Below are positions 27,594 through 38,917 of a stretch of DNA of 41,972 bases, piece after piece (the stretch's first letter is position 1; each line of letters opens with the position of its first letter). Origin of the DNA: Methylococcaceae bacterium (GTDB lineage Bacteria > Pseudomonadota > Gammaproteobacteria > Methylococcales > Methylomonadaceae). The position numbers were made by a program, and so were the translations under genes. Location of the stretch: positions 1 through 41,972 of the forward strand of contig CANNKG010000022.1 in NCBI GenBank assembly GCA_947505105.1. Reading direction: 5' to 3'. The notes below the pieces were generated by a model. That model was not told the DNA's origin and did not search any database. It was given only the letters and a program-made list of their open reading frames with translations.

Positions 27594-28922
27594 ATGAACA
27601 GTGATGTACCGTCAAATGAAACCAGTCAACCCTCTATCATCTTATGTGTCGATGATGAGCTGAATATCCTGAAAGCATTATGGCGGCTATTTCATTCAAA
27701 AAAGTATAAAGTTCTCCTCGCGAGTTCGGGTGCTAAAGGCTTGGAACTACTGGCTAAGGAACCTATTGATCTGATTATTTCCGATATGCGCATGCCGGAA
27801 ATGGACGGTGCAGAATTTCTAAGTCGAGCATTTCAACAAAATCCCAATACAATTCGAATTATGTTGACCGGTTATGCTGATTTGCAATCGACCATAGTGG
27901 CGGTGAATAGCGGTCGGATTTTCAGTTACTGTACAAAACCCTGGGATGATGAAGAGTTAAAGATCCTAGTCAAAAACGCCTTAGAACAAAAGCGTTTGCG
28001 CGAGGATCATGAACGATTAACGCGCTTGATACATCAAAAAAATAAACAACTAAAAGCCCTGAATGAATCCCTCGAAGTCAAAGTGGAACAGCGAACTCAG
28101 GAGTTAAGCAATACGTTGCAAAAGCTCGATCATGCCAACAGCACCCTAAAAAAACAATACACGGAATCTGTCAAAGCTTTTTCGCGGATTATAGAAATGC
28201 GTCCAGGCATTAAGAGCGGTCATTCAAAATTTATTGCCGAACACGCTCAATATGTCGGGCAAAAAATGCTTTTAGGTGATGAAGCTATTCGAGACTTGGT
28301 TTATGCGGGTTTGCTTTTGCAGATCGGCAAAATGACCTTACCAGAGGAATTACTTACTAAACCTTTTCATAACTTAACGTCACAGCAAAAACTTAATTAT
28401 CAGCAACATGCAAATGAAGCTGTTTATTTGTTGAAAGGCTTGAGTCAATTAGAGGGAGCCGTCATTTTAATTCAACATCAATACGAACATTTCAATGGTT
28501 CAGGGACGCCGGGGCGATTGATCGCAAAAAAAATACCGCTTGGCTCGAGAATTTTGGCGGTTGTTCGGGACTATATCAGGTGTTTAGAAGGGTCGATGAC
28601 CGGACAGGTGATGCCTGCCTCAAAAGCCCGAGAGCATTTGCAGAATTTCTGCATCAAAATATACGACCCAGAGGTTGTCGAGGTATTTTTAGACTATTTG
28701 GATAAAAGCGCAGCGGTCAATAATCGACCGGTGATTGAGATTCCGTTGATGAAATTACGGGCCGGTATGGAGATTGAAGACATTTCCTATGAAGGTAGGA
28801 TCTATTTAAAAAATTGCATCATTGATGAGAACAAGCTAAAAAATGTGCTTAGCTTGTGGACCAAGGGCGGGGTTTCACCGTTGATTAGGATTCGTCTCGG
28901 GCAAGATGCTGTCGCGCCGTGA
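27594..28922 (+). CDS. response regulator with degenerate HD-GYP domain
   Basis: A protein of 442 residues. REC at about 14-130 with Asp64 (ISDMRMPEM) and KPWDDEEL; a coiled coil at 140-195; then an HD-GYP-like region (about 200-350) and a C-terminal domain of about 70 residues. The metal and signature residues are mostly lost: the HD pair of LLHDIGK is Leu-Gln (LLLQIGKM), HHE is QYE and the GYP block reads FNGSGTPGRL. Cyclic-di-GMP hydrolysis is unlikely; the domain may be a protein-binding or nucleotide-sensing relic. It starts 6 bases after the kinase gene. Confidence 0.85.
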   Translation: MNSDVPSNETSQPSIILCVDDELNILKALWRLFHSKKYKVLLASSGAKGLELLAKEPIDLIISDMRMPEMDGAEFLSRAFQQNPNTIRIMLTGYADLQSTIVAVNSGRIFSYCTKPWDDEELKILVKNALEQKRLREDHERLTRLIHQKNKQLKALNESLEVKVEQRTQELSNTLQKLDHANSTLKKQYTESVKAFSRIIEMRPGIKSGHSKFIAEHAQYVGQKMLLGDEAIRDLVYAGLLLQIGKMTLPEELLTKPFHNLTSQQKLNYQQHANEAVYLLKGLSQLEGAVILIQHQYEHFNGSGTPGRLIAKKIPLGSRILAVVRDYIRCLEGSMTGQVMPASKAREHLQNFCIKIYDPEVVEVFLDYLDKSAAVNNRPVIEIPLMKLRAGMEIEDISYEGRIYLKNCIIDENKLKNVLSLWTKGGVSPLIRIRLGQDAVAP

Positions 28923-28937
28923 TCCTCTACGGTGTCT

Positions 28938-29501
28938 TTACGGTTCATCCAATTTCAAATCGGCACTATCGATAATAATCGAGCCGTCAATTCCCCAATT
29001 GACTTTAGTAATACCGGGTTCTTCTTTTTCAAGCGCCATCAAAATAGCCTCTTGTTGATTCAAGATAACCCGTTGTTTTCGAACTTCGTCGGCCAGTGCT
29101 CGATTCTCCAACATGACGCGTCGATATTCCAGACCGCGTTTGACACCGTTGAGCAGTTCGAAATTATTCCAGGGTTTGCTGATAAAACGGAACACTTCGA
29201 CATCATTTATGGCGTGTTGAGCGGTATTCAAATCAGCATAGCCGGTCAGAATCATGCGAATGGCGTCCGGCTGTAGCGCTCTAAAGAAGGTTAAAAACGC
29301 CACACCGTCCATCTCGGGCATTTTATAATCGGAAATAACGATGTCGAAGGTGGTTTCATGAGCCGCCAATAATGCCTCCTCACCCGAAGTAAACATTTCG
29401 ACCTGATAGTGTTTCAGTAATCGGTTTAACGCCTGTAAGATATTTGGATCATCATCGACAAGCAAGATTTTATAAGCTTCAGTCGGGTAGGTATTAGACA
29501 T
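28938..29501 (-). CDS. response regulator, REC plus coiled coil
   Basis: A protein of 187 residues from ATG 29501 (a TTG at 29516 would add five). REC at about 10-128 with VDDDPN, Asp58 (ISDYKMPEMDG), TGYADL and KPWNNFEL, very like the two RpfG-type receivers on the other strand. It ends in a coiled coil and a short acidic tail without an output domain. Its stop is 15 bases from the stop of the REC-HD-GYP gene, and it follows the hybrid kinase gene at 93 bases; it is a plausible phosphate acceptor of that kinase. Confidence 0.85.
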   Translation of the reverse strand: MSNTYPTEAYKILLVDDDPNILQALNRLLKHYQVEMFTSGEEALLAAHETTFDIVISDYKMPEMDGVAFLTFFRALQPDAIRMILTGYADLNTAQHAINDVEVFRFISKPWNNFELLNGVKRGLEYRRVMLENRALADEVRKQRVILNQQEAILMALEKEEPGITKVNWGIDGSIIIDSADLKLDEP

Positions 29502-29594
29502 GGGAGATGGTTCCAAAAAATGCAGATTGTAGAGAATTATCTATTTTCGGGCAAATATCGATATCTAACTTCAAGCTAAATACGGATGCTTGAG

Positions 29595-32500
29595 TTATTC
29601 GGTTTCGGCATCAAGTTGTTCGGTTAAGATTTTCTCCAGAGTAATTAATGCATTCGGATAATCATAGTTATCAATTTGAGTGCCCAAAAGGGTGCAGAAT
29701 TCCTCATTGATCATTTGGGTCAGTTGTGGTGCTAATTTTCGCCAGGTTTCATTCGATTCAATATTGCCGGTGACCAATAATGCTTTGAGGCGCATGAACT
29801 GTAATTTGAGTTCGGCGATATCCAATATTTGAGTAGAGGCGGAACTGGTTTTTGGAAGAGGTTGTTGAAGATTAATTTCAGCGCACACTTCGGCCAGCAT
29901 GGTTTTGAGCTCAGCCAGAGGCTTTTCGAGTTCACTTGCAGCAACACCATTATGAATCAGATGTTCCAATTCAAAGGCCATTTGGCGTAATGGTTCAGCG
30001 CCGAGTAAGCCGGAGATCGATTTTAAAGAATGCGCCGCTCGTTCAGCGGTCACCCGATCTTCCTTCTCAAGCGCGTTTTGCAGTCGGTTTGCGTCATCAG
30101 CATGCAAGTTGACAAATTTGAGCAACATACGTTGATAAGTTTCGAGATTTCCGGACCAATAATCCAAGCCGATCGCCATATCAATGTAACGTGAGGATGA
30201 CCTTTCGGTCACGGTTGGGTAGCTTTCCGGTAATAAAGTCAATAATTCATGGTTGATATTGGCCGTGCTTTCGGGAAGCCAATGCGCTAAGGTGGTATAC
30301 AAAAGATTGGGATTAACTGGTTTTGCGACATAATCATTCATCCCGGCTTCCATACAAAGCTTTCGATCGTCATCGAAGGCATTCGCCGTCATCGCGAGGA
30401 TCGGTAGGAGCTTGCCGTTCGGTAATTGTCTAATCAGGCGAGTCGCTTCCAGGCCATCCATAATCGGCATCTGCATATCCATCAAGATCAAATCATAGCT
30501 ATGATTAGCCATTTTCTCGACGGCTTCCTCGCCATTACTGGCAATGTCCACGACTAAACCAATCCGCTTTAACAACTGAGCAGCCACTTCTTGATTAATC
30601 TCATTATCCTCGACTAACAAAACACATGCGCCCATACGAATGCTTGTATTATTATCCAGCGGCGTTACCGTTTGTTCATTAGAGCCACGTTTTAAATAGA
30701 CCTCAAACCAAAAAGTGCTGCCCTTACCTAGTACGCTATTGACACCGGCATCTCCGCCCATTAAGCGCGCTAAACGACGGCTGATGGCAAGGCCCAAGCC
30801 CGTCCCGCCGTATTTACGGGTTGTAGAGACTTCGGCTTGTTCAAAGGCTTCAAATAAGCGTTCTTGCTGATCGGTACTGATACCGATGCCGGTATCCTCG
30901 ACGTCGAAACGAATACTGACAAAATTGGAATTTTCAGAGATAAGTTTGGCGCGTAAGGTGACACTCCCTTGGGACGTAAATTTGATCGCATTGCTCACAT
31001 AGTTGATTAAAATTTGACCAAGTCTAAGTGGATCGCCCAGCAATGGTAAGTGTAACAACTGTGGGTCAATATCAATGACCGACTGCAACTGTTTCGCGGT
31101 AAAGCGTTCGGTCATCATATTGCACACATGGTCAAAGATTATTGGAATACTCAGCGGAATTTTTTCCAAGGTGAGTCGATCGACTTCGATTTTTGAGAGA
31201 TCAAGAATATCGTTGATGATGCCGAGTAAATGTTTCGCAGCGGTTGCGATTTTTTTTAACATTTCGGTTTGGGAAGGCGTACTCATTTCACTGTCTAGTA
31301 AATGCGTAAAGCCAATGATCGCATTCATCGGAGTTCGAATTTCGTGACTCATGTTAGCCAGAAAACTACTTTTGGCACGACTGGCCGATTCTGCCTCTAG
31401 TTTGGCCTGTTCAAGTTCCGCCGTTCGAGATCTGACCAATTGTTCCAAATTCGCGCGGTAGGCTTCGAGTTCTTTGGCGACGCGTTTCTTTTCGGTAATA
31501 TCCTCCATGATGGCGACATAATGGGTAATCAGTCCATTGGTTTGCCGTACTGAGGCAATCTGAGTCCAAATATATTGGGTTCGGCCATTTTTATGATGAT
31601 CAATGAGTTCGCCCGACCATACCTGACCTTCAGCTAGTTGTTGCCAGATCTGCATGAATTTGCTTTGATCGGTATAGAGCGATTTTAAAATCGATGGCGT
31701 TTTACCGACGATTTCTTCACGACTGAAGCCGGTCATCTCACAAAACTCCAGATTGGCATACTCAATTTCAATATCCAGGTTAGTAATAATGACGCTATTT
31801 GGGCTTTGCTCCACTGCCAGCCAGAGCTTTCGCAAGTCGGTATCGGCTTTTTTGCGTGTGGTAATATCTCGCCAGACCACATGGATAAATTTTCTATCGT
31901 GCTCGACGATTAGCGTTAGTAATACTTCGGCAAAAAAATGTTCGCCATCGGCGCGGATATGTTCCCATTCAAATTCATGGGCGCCTTGTTTAATGGCAAT
32001 ATCAAGCATTTCTTTGGCTTTGATCGAGGATAATTGACCATCGGGCTGAAATTCCGGAGAAATGTCTATGGGTGTTTTACCTTTAAGGGTCTCCAGAGAG
32101 TCCATGTGCATCAATTCGAGGGAGGCCCGATTTGCATCAATAAAATAGCCATCTTCGAGTAGCAGAATCGCTTCTTTAGTTTCTTCAAATAACTTGCGAA
32201 AACGTCGTTCACTTTCGCGCAATTGTTCTTCAGCATCATGACGTTCGGTGATATCGGTCCAGATGATTGAAAAATAACGATGCCCGTCTAATTGAATGAC
32301 TTTCAGGCTTTTATGCGCATATCTTAACGATCCGTCTTTACAGCGGAGTTGGGTATCGTACCGTGTTTCACCCGAGCGTAGCGCATGCTGCAGTTGTTGC
32401 GTATGGGTCCATGCATCGTCCCCATTGTGAACAGTCGACAATTTTAAGTCGGCAAACTCCTCTCGACTGTAACCGAGGCTTTCGCAAGCGGCATTGTTGA

Positions 32501-33734
32501 ATTCAACAAAGTGCAGCGTATTAGCATCGACCAAGGTGATCGCATCCGCGGCTTGCGAAACGATGACTTTAAAAATTTCCTGACGTCTTTTAGCGTCTTC
32601 CTCATATTTTCGTCGCTCTATGATGCTGGCTAAGCGTTCTGCGACCCCTTCAAGCAGGATACGTTCTTCTTCAAAAAACGGCCCTTCAGCTCTTTCCGGA
32701 CACGGTTGAAGGTAACCAACGGCGACTTTACCTAAGATATTGTGTTCCGATTTGATAAGTGACATTTGTTCGACAACTGGCGTACTGAAACCCGGTGAAT
32801 AGAACTGCTCATCGCCCCACTCAATACGCGCCACAGTAAGCTCAGGATAAAACCAGCCCGAAGGTAGCGTGTCGACCGTTACTTGTAAAATGTCGACCAG
32901 CGGCGTTTGTAAATCTTCGCTAGCATGGAAAACGGTGGCAAGGCATTTTTGTTCTTTGATCCGCTCGCGGAGTGCATCCTGGATTTCACGCATTTCCGTG
33001 ATGTCGTGAGCCACTCCCAGAATGCCAATGACATTTGCATTATCGTCATAAATAGGGGTCTTGCTGGTACGGTATAGCCCTTGGTAATTGTCATCTTTTA
33101 ACGTCAAAATATCTTCGCTGATGAAAGTATGGCCTGCCTGCGCAACAATTGCATCTTGCCGACAAAATAAGTCAGCCAATTCTTGGTCGACAAAGTCATA
33201 ATCTGTTTTGCCGATAATATTTTCTTCAGTCGTTCCGTACATGGATTCGAAGGTGCTATTACAAAAGCGAAACGTTCCTTGAGCATCCTTGAGCCAGACT
33301 AGATCCGGTAGCGTTCGAAGCAGGGTGCGTAACCATAAGCGTTCGATATTAAACTGTTCAGCATCGTGCTGGGTTTTCTGATGTGCTTCACGCAATTTTA
33401 GATGGTAATGACTTAAGATGATCAATAGTGCGATGATCGTAACGGACAAACCGATTAAAATCATAATGATCAATTGATGATCGCGCCAGATCTGCATTAG
33501 GCTGATCGGGTTTTCTTTTTCAGAGGGTGGCAGCTGAAGCGCCCGAGAAACTTGGCGAACCGGTTCATAGTCAAATGGCAGCGTAAAGCCGTAAATACCG
33601 ATGGTTTTGGAGGTTTCGCTGTCGCTAGGCAATTCCAACAGTGCGGCGGTAAATTGCTGAAGCGTTGTCGCTTGGACATTGATCATCCAAAAAAACAGCG
33701 CGATTGTCATCATCAGGCGCTCAAACACAATCAT
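29595..33734 (-). CDS. hybrid sensor histidine kinase (PAS, GAF-like, HK, REC, Hpt)
   Basis: A protein of 1379 residues. Order seen: signal peptide (1-22), a short periplasmic stretch to 87, one membrane helix (88-112), PAS (about 128-250), GAF-like region (255-385), three PAS domains (388-500, 508-625, 636-755), HisKA with [13 protein letters not shown] (His near 795), HATPase with DTGIGIS and [12 protein letters not shown] with Asp near 1083 ([13 protein letters not shown]), and Hpt with AAHSLKS (His near 1236). The periplasmic stretch resembles only the last 60 residues of a PhnD-like sensor, so the ligand-binding part appears to be missing. GGGGGA 6 bases before ATG 33734 is the ribosome site. 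Divergent from the unlinked TauE gene side. Confidence 0.93.
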   Translation of the reverse strand: MIVFERLMMTIALFFWMINVQATTLQQFTAALLELPSDSETSKTIGIYGFTLPFDYEPVRQVSRALQLPPSEKENPISLMQIWRDHQLIIMILIGLSVTIIALLIILSHYHLKLREAHQKTQHDAEQFNIERLWLRTLLRTLPDLVWLKDAQGTFRFCNSTFESMYGTTEENIIGKTDYDFVDQELADLFCRQDAIVAQAGHTFISEDILTLKDDNYQGLYRTSKTPIYDDNANVIGILGVAHDITEMREIQDALRERIKEQKCLATVFHASEDLQTPLVDILQVTVDTLPSGWFYPELTVARIEWGDEQFYSPGFSTPVVEQMSLIKSEHNILGKVAVGYLQPCPERAEGPFFEEERILLEGVAERLASIIERRKYEEDAKRRQEIFKVIVSQAADAITLVDANTLHFVEFNNAACESLGYSREEFADLKLSTVHNGDDAWTHTQQLQHALRSGETRYDTQLRCKDGSLRYAHKSLKVIQLDGHRYFSIIWTDITERHDAEEQLRESERRFRKLFEETKEAILLLEDGYFIDANRASLELMHMDSLETLKGKTPIDISPEFQPDGQLSSIKAKEMLDIAIKQGAHEFEWEHIRADGEHFFAEVLLTLIVEHDRKFIHVVWRDITTRKKADTDLRKLWLAVEQSPNSVIITNLDIEIEYANLEFCEMTGFSREEIVGKTPSILKSLYTDQSKFMQIWQQLAEGQVWSGELIDHHKNGRTQYIWTQIASVRQTNGLITHYVAIMEDITEKKRVAKELEAYRANLEQLVRSRTAELEQAKLEAESASRAKSSFLANMSHEIRTPMNAIIGFTHLLDSEMSTPSQTEMLKKIATAAKHLLGIINDILDLSKIEVDRLTLEKIPLSIPIIFDHVCNMMTERFTAKQLQSVIDIDPQLLHLPLLGDPLRLGQILINYVSNAIKFTSQGSVTLRAKLISENSNFVSIRFDVEDTGIGISTDQQERLFEAFEQAEVSTTRKYGGTGLGLAISRRLARLMGGDAGVNSVLGKGSTFWFEVYLKRGSNEQTVTPLDNNTSIRMGACVLLVEDNEINQEVAAQLLKRIGLVVDIASNGEEAVEKMANHSYDLILMDMQMPIMDGLEATRLIRQLPNGKLLPILAMTANAFDDDRKLCMEAGMNDYVAKPVNPNLLYTTLAHWLPESTANINHELLTLLPESYPTVTERSSSRYIDMAIGLDYWSGNLETYQRMLLKFVNLHADDANRLQNALEKEDRVTAERAAHSLKSISGLLGAEPLRQMAFELEHLIHNGVAASELEKPLAELKTMLAEVCAEINLQQPLPKTSSASTQILDIAELKLQFMRLKALLVTGNIESNETWRKLAPQLTQMINEEFCTLLGTQIDNYDYPNALITLEKILTEQLDAETE

Positions 33735-34103
33735 TCAGTTTCCCCCGGTAAATAATATGCCGACAGCGTTCCGAATAAGCCTACGACTATAGTCGCCGAG
33801 CTTATCCGAATAAATTTACGACGACTAATATCCAAGAGGCTATCAAGGTCGCACACTGGATATTTTGCATGTTCAGGTATGTGAAGAATTGTATAAATTT
33901 CTGAGATGGAGATGGGTTTCTACACTTGCCACAGTAGCCTGCACGTATATTACTATTGTGATATTTTGCAACATTTACAGAACAAAAAATAGCTGAATTT
34001 GTTATTTAAGGTTATTTCATTTTTGCGTGGAATAATTGCACATAATTTGCAATTATATAACTTCAATATTGCATAAATAGGTAACGCTAATGATCGAGGG
34101 AAA
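33735..34103. other. 369-base intergenic region
   Basis: No ORF of note on either strand; the sequence is AT-rich, most strongly at 33955-34085. It must hold the promoter of the hybrid kinase. A palindrome CGACTATAGTCG (33784-33795) is flanked by GAATAAGC (33773-33780) and GCTTATCC (33800-33807), which pair with one mismatch; together they can form a stem about 50 bases before the kinase start. Confidence 0.5.
33773..33807. promoter_or_regulatory. nested palindrome before the hybrid kinase gene
   Basis: The 12-base palindrome CGACTATAGTCG and its flanking near-complementary octamers lie in the leader of the kinase gene. It could be an operator or an RNA hairpin. No matching site was found upstream of the plus-strand signalling genes, so a shared regulator is not supported. 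Confidence 0.3.
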
Positions 34104-34859
34104 TTACCCCAATCCCCATAACCCTAAAGAACTGACAATAATTAACCCGCCGCCTATCCAGCGTTTGAATAATTGATCTTTGCGCATAATGACATCATGC
34201 GCCTTCAAGCCAAGCACATGACCAATAGCGGCAACCGGAAGTAGTTTTAAAGCGGCAAAAAAATGCAAAGGAACTGAAAAAGAAATAAACGTCATCATTT
34301 TGATGCTGACAAGAATGAACCATAACACGAACAGGGTATCGCGCAATTGTTCCTTGCTGACGTTGCGCATATAAACGGCGACCATTAACGGCGCCCCGGT
34401 TAGTGACGTGCCTGCGATATAGCCTCCGAGAACCAGCAAGACTTTATCGACCCAGTTGCGTTGGCTGTGGATGCTGCGGTTCAATAGCCACATCAGACCA
34501 TAAAACAGCGTAATTGAATAAATGAACAGATTGAGCCATAAAATCGGCAAATTGATCAAGCCGAATACCCCGACAATGGCTGGCGGAATAATATATAGGG
34601 ACGAGCGTTTAAGATAGGTCCAGTCCACGTTATGCAAGCGGGTGCGCAAGGTCAGAGCGGAGAAAAATAATAAATGTACGCTGATAATCGGCAGCCATAA
34701 ACGCGGATCATCAACGACGAATAGCATTAACGGCAAACCAAGTGCCGCGCCGCCGAAACCAAGTCCGGTCCTGACAAAACCTGTCCAAACGAACAGCAAG
34801 GCGGTCGCCAAATTTAATGAGATCGGTAAGTCTAAGGGTAATAAAAAACTTAAGTTCAT
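34104..34859 (-). CDS. TauE/SafE-type permease
   Basis: A multi-pass membrane protein of 251 residues, the usual length for the family, with about eight membrane segments. Family-like blocks are TGFVRTGLGFGGAALGLPLM near the N-terminus and GGYIAGTSLTGAPLMVAVYM mid-protein, the two related repeats with a glycine-rich pattern. Members export sulfite, organosulfonates or similar anions; the substrate here is not evident from neighbours. It lies downstream of the ilvC terminator and so is probably transcribed on its own. Confidence 0.87.
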   Translation of the reverse strand: MNLSFLLPLDLPISLNLATALLFVWTGFVRTGLGFGGAALGLPLMLFVVDDPRLWLPIISVHLLFFSALTLRTRLHNVDWTYLKRSSLYIIPPAIVGVFGLINLPILWLNLFIYSITLFYGLMWLLNRSIHSQRNWVDKVLLVLGGYIAGTSLTGAPLMVAVYMRNVSKEQLRDTLFVLWFILVSIKMMTFISFSVPLHFFAALKLLPVAAIGHVLGLKAHDVIMRKDQLFKRWIGGGLIIVSSLGLWGLG

Positions 34860-34922
34860 GGTCGGATAGTGAGGCTTTGCATAAGCTTTGTCAATGCCGA
34901 GCTAATGGTCGATTTTGAGGCG

Positions 34923-34951
34923 AAAAAAAGGCCCGATCACGGGCCTTTTTT
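34923..34951 (-). terminator. rho-independent terminator of the ilv operon
   Basis: Stem AGGCCCG (34929-34935) and CGGGCCT (34940-34946) with loop ATCA, followed on the minus strand by a run of seven T (34923-34929 read in reverse). It lies 23 bases after ilvC. The plus strand also has a T run, so it could work in both directions. Confidence 0.93.
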
Positions 34952-34973
34952 ACTTGTCGCTTAATTTAAAAAT

Positions 34974-36005
<1,032 letters not shown>

Positions 36006-36054
36006 TTAAGGGTATTGTAGGGAATTATTATAATTAAGTTAAGGTATTTGGCGT

Positions 36055-36546
36055 TTACAAATGCAGGCCTTTCTCGCCTCTTGAAATACCGATGGGACCT
36101 GAACGCACCACTTCGATTAAATGCGCAGGATCAAGCGTACTCATGAAGGCGTCGAGCTTGTCGGTGGAACCGGTCATCTCGATCACATAGCTGGTTGAGG
36201 TGACGTCAATGATTTTGCCGCGAAAAATATCCACCAAACGTTTGAGTTCTTCGCGGGTGTGTTCGGTCGCCTTGACTTTAATCAGCATCAGCTCGCGCTC
36301 AATATGCACCGATTCGGCCAGATCGATCAATTTCACGACATCAATCAATTTGTTCAATTGCTTGGTAATTTGCTCAATGATCTCTTCGCTGCCGCAGGTC
36401 ACCAAGGTCATTCTCGACAAGCTCGGATCTTCGGTTGGGGCGACAGTCAAAGATTGAATGTTGTACCCGCGCGCCGAAAACAAGCCGGCAACTCTCGACA
36501 AGGCGCCCGATTCATTTTCAATCAAAATTGCAATCATGTGTCTCAT
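36055..36546 (-). CDS. ilvH: acetolactate synthase small (regulatory) subunit
   Basis: A protein of 163 residues with an N-terminal ACT domain (IAILIENESGALSRVAGLFSARGYNI) that binds valine, and a C-terminal domain that contacts the large subunit. It activates the catalytic subunit and makes it sensitive to valine. Its ATG overlaps the ilvB stop codon by one base (TAATG), so translation is coupled and subunits are made in step. Confidence 0.96.
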   Translation of the reverse strand: MRHMIAILIENESGALSRVAGLFSARGYNIQSLTVAPTEDPSLSRMTLVTCGSEEIIEQITKQLNKLIDVVKLIDLAESVHIERELMLIKVKATEHTREELKRLVDIFRGKIIDVTSTSYVIEMTGSTDKLDAFMSTLDPAHLIEVVRSGPIGISRGEKGLHL

Positions 36547-38282
36547 TAGGCAAGCTCCCTGTCAGTAAGTGTTCCTGGGGCAACGCGCAGTTTCATGTCG
36601 TGATGCGCTTTACCGGCTTCAATCATTGGATAAACGTTTTCGGTGCGATCGGTCATAAAGTCGATAAACACAGTACGATCCTTCAAGGCAAAGGCGGCTT
36701 CCAAGGTCGGGCGCACATCTTCGGGTTTTTCAATACGCATGCCGACATGACCGTAAGCTTCAGCTAGTTTCACGAAATCCGGTATAGTATCCATATAAGA
36801 ATGTGAATAGCGGCTTTCATACGAAAATTCCTGCCATTGGCGAACCATACCCATATAGCGGTTGTTCAGATTGATGATCTTGATCGGCGTTTTGTATTGC
36901 AGGGCGGTTGATAATTCCTGAATACACATCTGAATGCTGGCTTCGCCAGTAACGCAGGCGACTTCGGTATCTGGGAACGCCAGTTTGACGCCGATTGCCG
37001 CTGGCAAGCCAAAGCCCATCGTGCCTAAACCGCCCGAATTAATCCAGCGCCGTGGTTTATCAAACGGATAATACTGTGCTGCCCACATTTGATGTTGACC
37101 GACATCTGAGGTGATAATCGCATCACCTTTAGTCACCTGATATAACTGTTCGATCACATATTGAGGCTTAATCAAGTTTGACTCACGATCATATTCGAGA
37201 CAGTTGACGGCACGCCATTGATTTATCTGATTCCACCAAGCTTCCAAGGCTTTTTTATTGGGGCGTTTTTTGCCTTCTTCCAGTAATTCGATCATGTGTT
37301 CAAGGACGGGTTTCACTTCACCGACAATCGGCACGTCGACTTTAACAGTTTTCGAAATCGACGCAGGATCGACATCGATATGAATCACTTGCGCGTATGG
37401 ACAAAATTCGGTCAATTTGCCGGTGACTCGGTCATCGAAACGTGCGCCAATCGCAATGATCAGATCGCTTTCGTGCATCGCCATATTGGCTTCATAGGTG
37501 CCGTGCATACCCAGCATACCGACAAATTGCGGATCGGTGCCGGGATAAGCACCAAGACCCATCAAGGTATTGGTAATCGGATATTCCAGCATGCGGGTGA
37601 ATTTAATCAGTTCCTCGCTGGCATTACCTAAAATAACTCCGCCACCAGAGTAAATAATTGGTCGTTGAGCATTCACCAACAAATCGATCGCGCGTTTGAT
37701 TTGACCCTTATGGCCTTGAACCGCAGGGTTATATGAGCGCATTGAGACTTTCTTCGGGTATTTGAACGGGACTTTCACCAATGGACTCGTAATGTCTTTT
37801 GGAATATCGACAACGACGGGGCCAGGACGACCGGTCGTCGCAATATAAAAAGCCTTTTTAATAGTTTCGGCAAGTTGGTTGACATCCTTGACTAAAAAAT
37901 TATGTTTGACGCACGGACGCGTAATGCCGACCATGTCAACTTCCTGGAAAGCATCGCTACCGATTACCGGTAAAGAAACTTGACCTGAAATAATCACCAT
38001 CGGAATCGAATCCATATAAGCCGTGGCGATACCGGTAACTGCGTTAGTGGCGCCAGGCCCGGAGGTAACCAGCACGACACCGGGTTTGCCGGTGGCGCGA
38101 GCATAAGCGTCGGCTGCATGGGTTGCGCCTTGCTCATGTCTGACTAGAATGTGTTTGACATCGTCCTGTTGAAAAATTGCATCATAAAGATGCAATACTG
38201 CGCCACCAGGATAGCCAAATAAGAATTCCACGCCTTCTTCTTTAAGGCTCTGCATAACAATCTGTGCGCCGTTGAGTTCCAC
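36546..38282 (-). CDS. ilvB: acetolactate synthase large (catalytic) subunit
   Basis: A thiamine-diphosphate enzyme of 578 residues that joins two pyruvates, or pyruvate with 2-ketobutyrate: the first common step of branched-chain amino acid synthesis. The catalytic glutamate lies in VRHEQGATHAADAYAR; the diphosphate/magnesium loop is GEASIQMCIQELSTALQ to NLNNRYMGMV, with Glu in place of the usual first Asp; FAD contacts fit LGMHGTYEANMAM. The start codon is GTG at 38282, with GAGGT upstream; no in-frame ATG fits better. It is more like IlvI/IlvB of the ilvIH type than ilvG. Product symbol could equally be ilvI. Confidence 0.96.
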   Translation of the reverse strand: MELNGAQIVMQSLKEEGVEFLFGYPGGAVLHLYDAIFQQDDVKHILVRHEQGATHAADAYARATGKPGVVLVTSGPGATNAVTGIATAYMDSIPMVIISGQVSLPVIGSDAFQEVDMVGITRPCVKHNFLVKDVNQLAETIKKAFYIATTGRPGPVVVDIPKDITSPLVKVPFKYPKKVSMRSYNPAVQGHKGQIKRAIDLLVNAQRPIIYSGGGVILGNASEELIKFTRMLEYPITNTLMGLGAYPGTDPQFVGMLGMHGTYEANMAMHESDLIIAIGARFDDRVTGKLTEFCPYAQVIHIDVDPASISKTVKVDVPIVGEVKPVLEHMIELLEEGKKRPNKKALEAWWNQINQWRAVNCLEYDRESNLIKPQYVIEQLYQVTKGDAIITSDVGQHQMWAAQYYPFDKPRRWINSGGLGTMGFGLPAAIGVKLAFPDTEVACVTGEASIQMCIQELSTALQYKTPIKIINLNNRYMGMVRQWQEFSYESRYSHSYMDTIPDFVKLAEAYGHVGMRIEKPEDVRPTLEAAFALKDRTVFIDFMTDRTENVYPMIEAGKAHHDMKLRVAPGTLTDRELA

Positions 38283-38387
38283 GCTACTACCTCAATTTAT
38301 GTGTCGATCGGCTGTTGCGAAACCGATATTAGGGGGGCTTGGTTACATTTGATCCCAAAGGAATCCAAATATATTAAAAAACTGAAT

Positions 38388-38416
38388 AAAGTAATAGTTT
38401 TGGCGGTTGACGTCAA
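38388..38416 (-). promoter_or_regulatory. candidate sigma-70 promoter of ilvBHC
   Basis: On the minus strand TTGACG (38411-38416) is followed after 17 bases by TACTTT (38388-38393), about 105 bases before the ilvB start. The -10 match is weak. The rest of the 278-base leader (38283-38560) has no convincing attenuator: no leader peptide rich in Val, Leu and Ile and no strong terminator hairpin was seen. Confidence 0.4.
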
Positions 38417-38560
38417 GCATAAATCATGATTATTAAACTAAGCTTCAGACGCTATTGGTTATATGATCTAAATACACAATTTCAAGTCCATATTGTATTA
38501 ACAGACAAGGTAACAGATGTCAGTTAACTCTTGATCTGTAAGGACTGAATAGCTGGTTTT

Positions 38561-38911
38561 TTATCCAATAAAATCAAACTGCTGACTAAAGACAGCAAAA
38601 TCTTTTCGATATATTTCTACCACGGGTAGGGCCAGATCAGCTGTTTTTAGACCACGCTCTCGTAGCGATTCGATTTCTACATAAAGCTGCTGGATATCGT
38701 AGATGGCAAGGGCATTAAAAATAGCTAGGGTATCTTTTAAGCCATAATGTTGCGCTTGTTGTTGTTTTTTTAACTGGAAGACCCCATTATCTAGAAACAG
38801 TAAGCTGACCTTTTGATCAAACGCCGCTGTCGTTAAAATCACATCCAATTGCTCTTGCAGCTTGATACCACTGTGAGGTAGTTGGCGCATCACAAATAAA
38901 AAGCGTTTCAT
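38561..38911 (-). CDS. tusC: TusC-like sulfur relay protein
   Basis: A protein of 116 residues of the DsrF/TusC family: N-terminal FLFVMRQLPHSG, then TAAFDQKVSLLFLDNGVFQL and a C-terminal half with IQQLYVEIESLRERGL. TusC pairs with TusB and TusD in a complex that moves persulfide sulfur toward 2-thiouridine of tRNA or, in sulfur oxidisers, toward Dsr enzymes. It starts 6 bases after tusD. No tusB follows in the 278 bases before ilvB. Confidence 0.85.
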   Translation of the reverse strand: MKRFLFVMRQLPHSGIKLQEQLDVILTTAAFDQKVSLLFLDNGVFQLKKQQQAQHYGLKDTLAIFNALAIYDIQQLYVEIESLRERGLKTADLALPVVEIYRKDFAVFSQQFDFIG

Positions 38912-38917
38912 GTCAAT

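Noticed and set aside
36150-36425. GAGCTTGTCG-like strings inside ilvH (and in atpF near 11230), similar to the REP core
   Set aside because: They lie in conserved coding sequence and lack the outer CCGTTCGT block and the second arm; codon choice explains them.
38283-38560. Possible attenuator leader before ilvB
   Set aside because: The only short frames (for example a 7-codon one with two Leu) are not rich in branched-chain codons and no competing hairpins with a T run were found.
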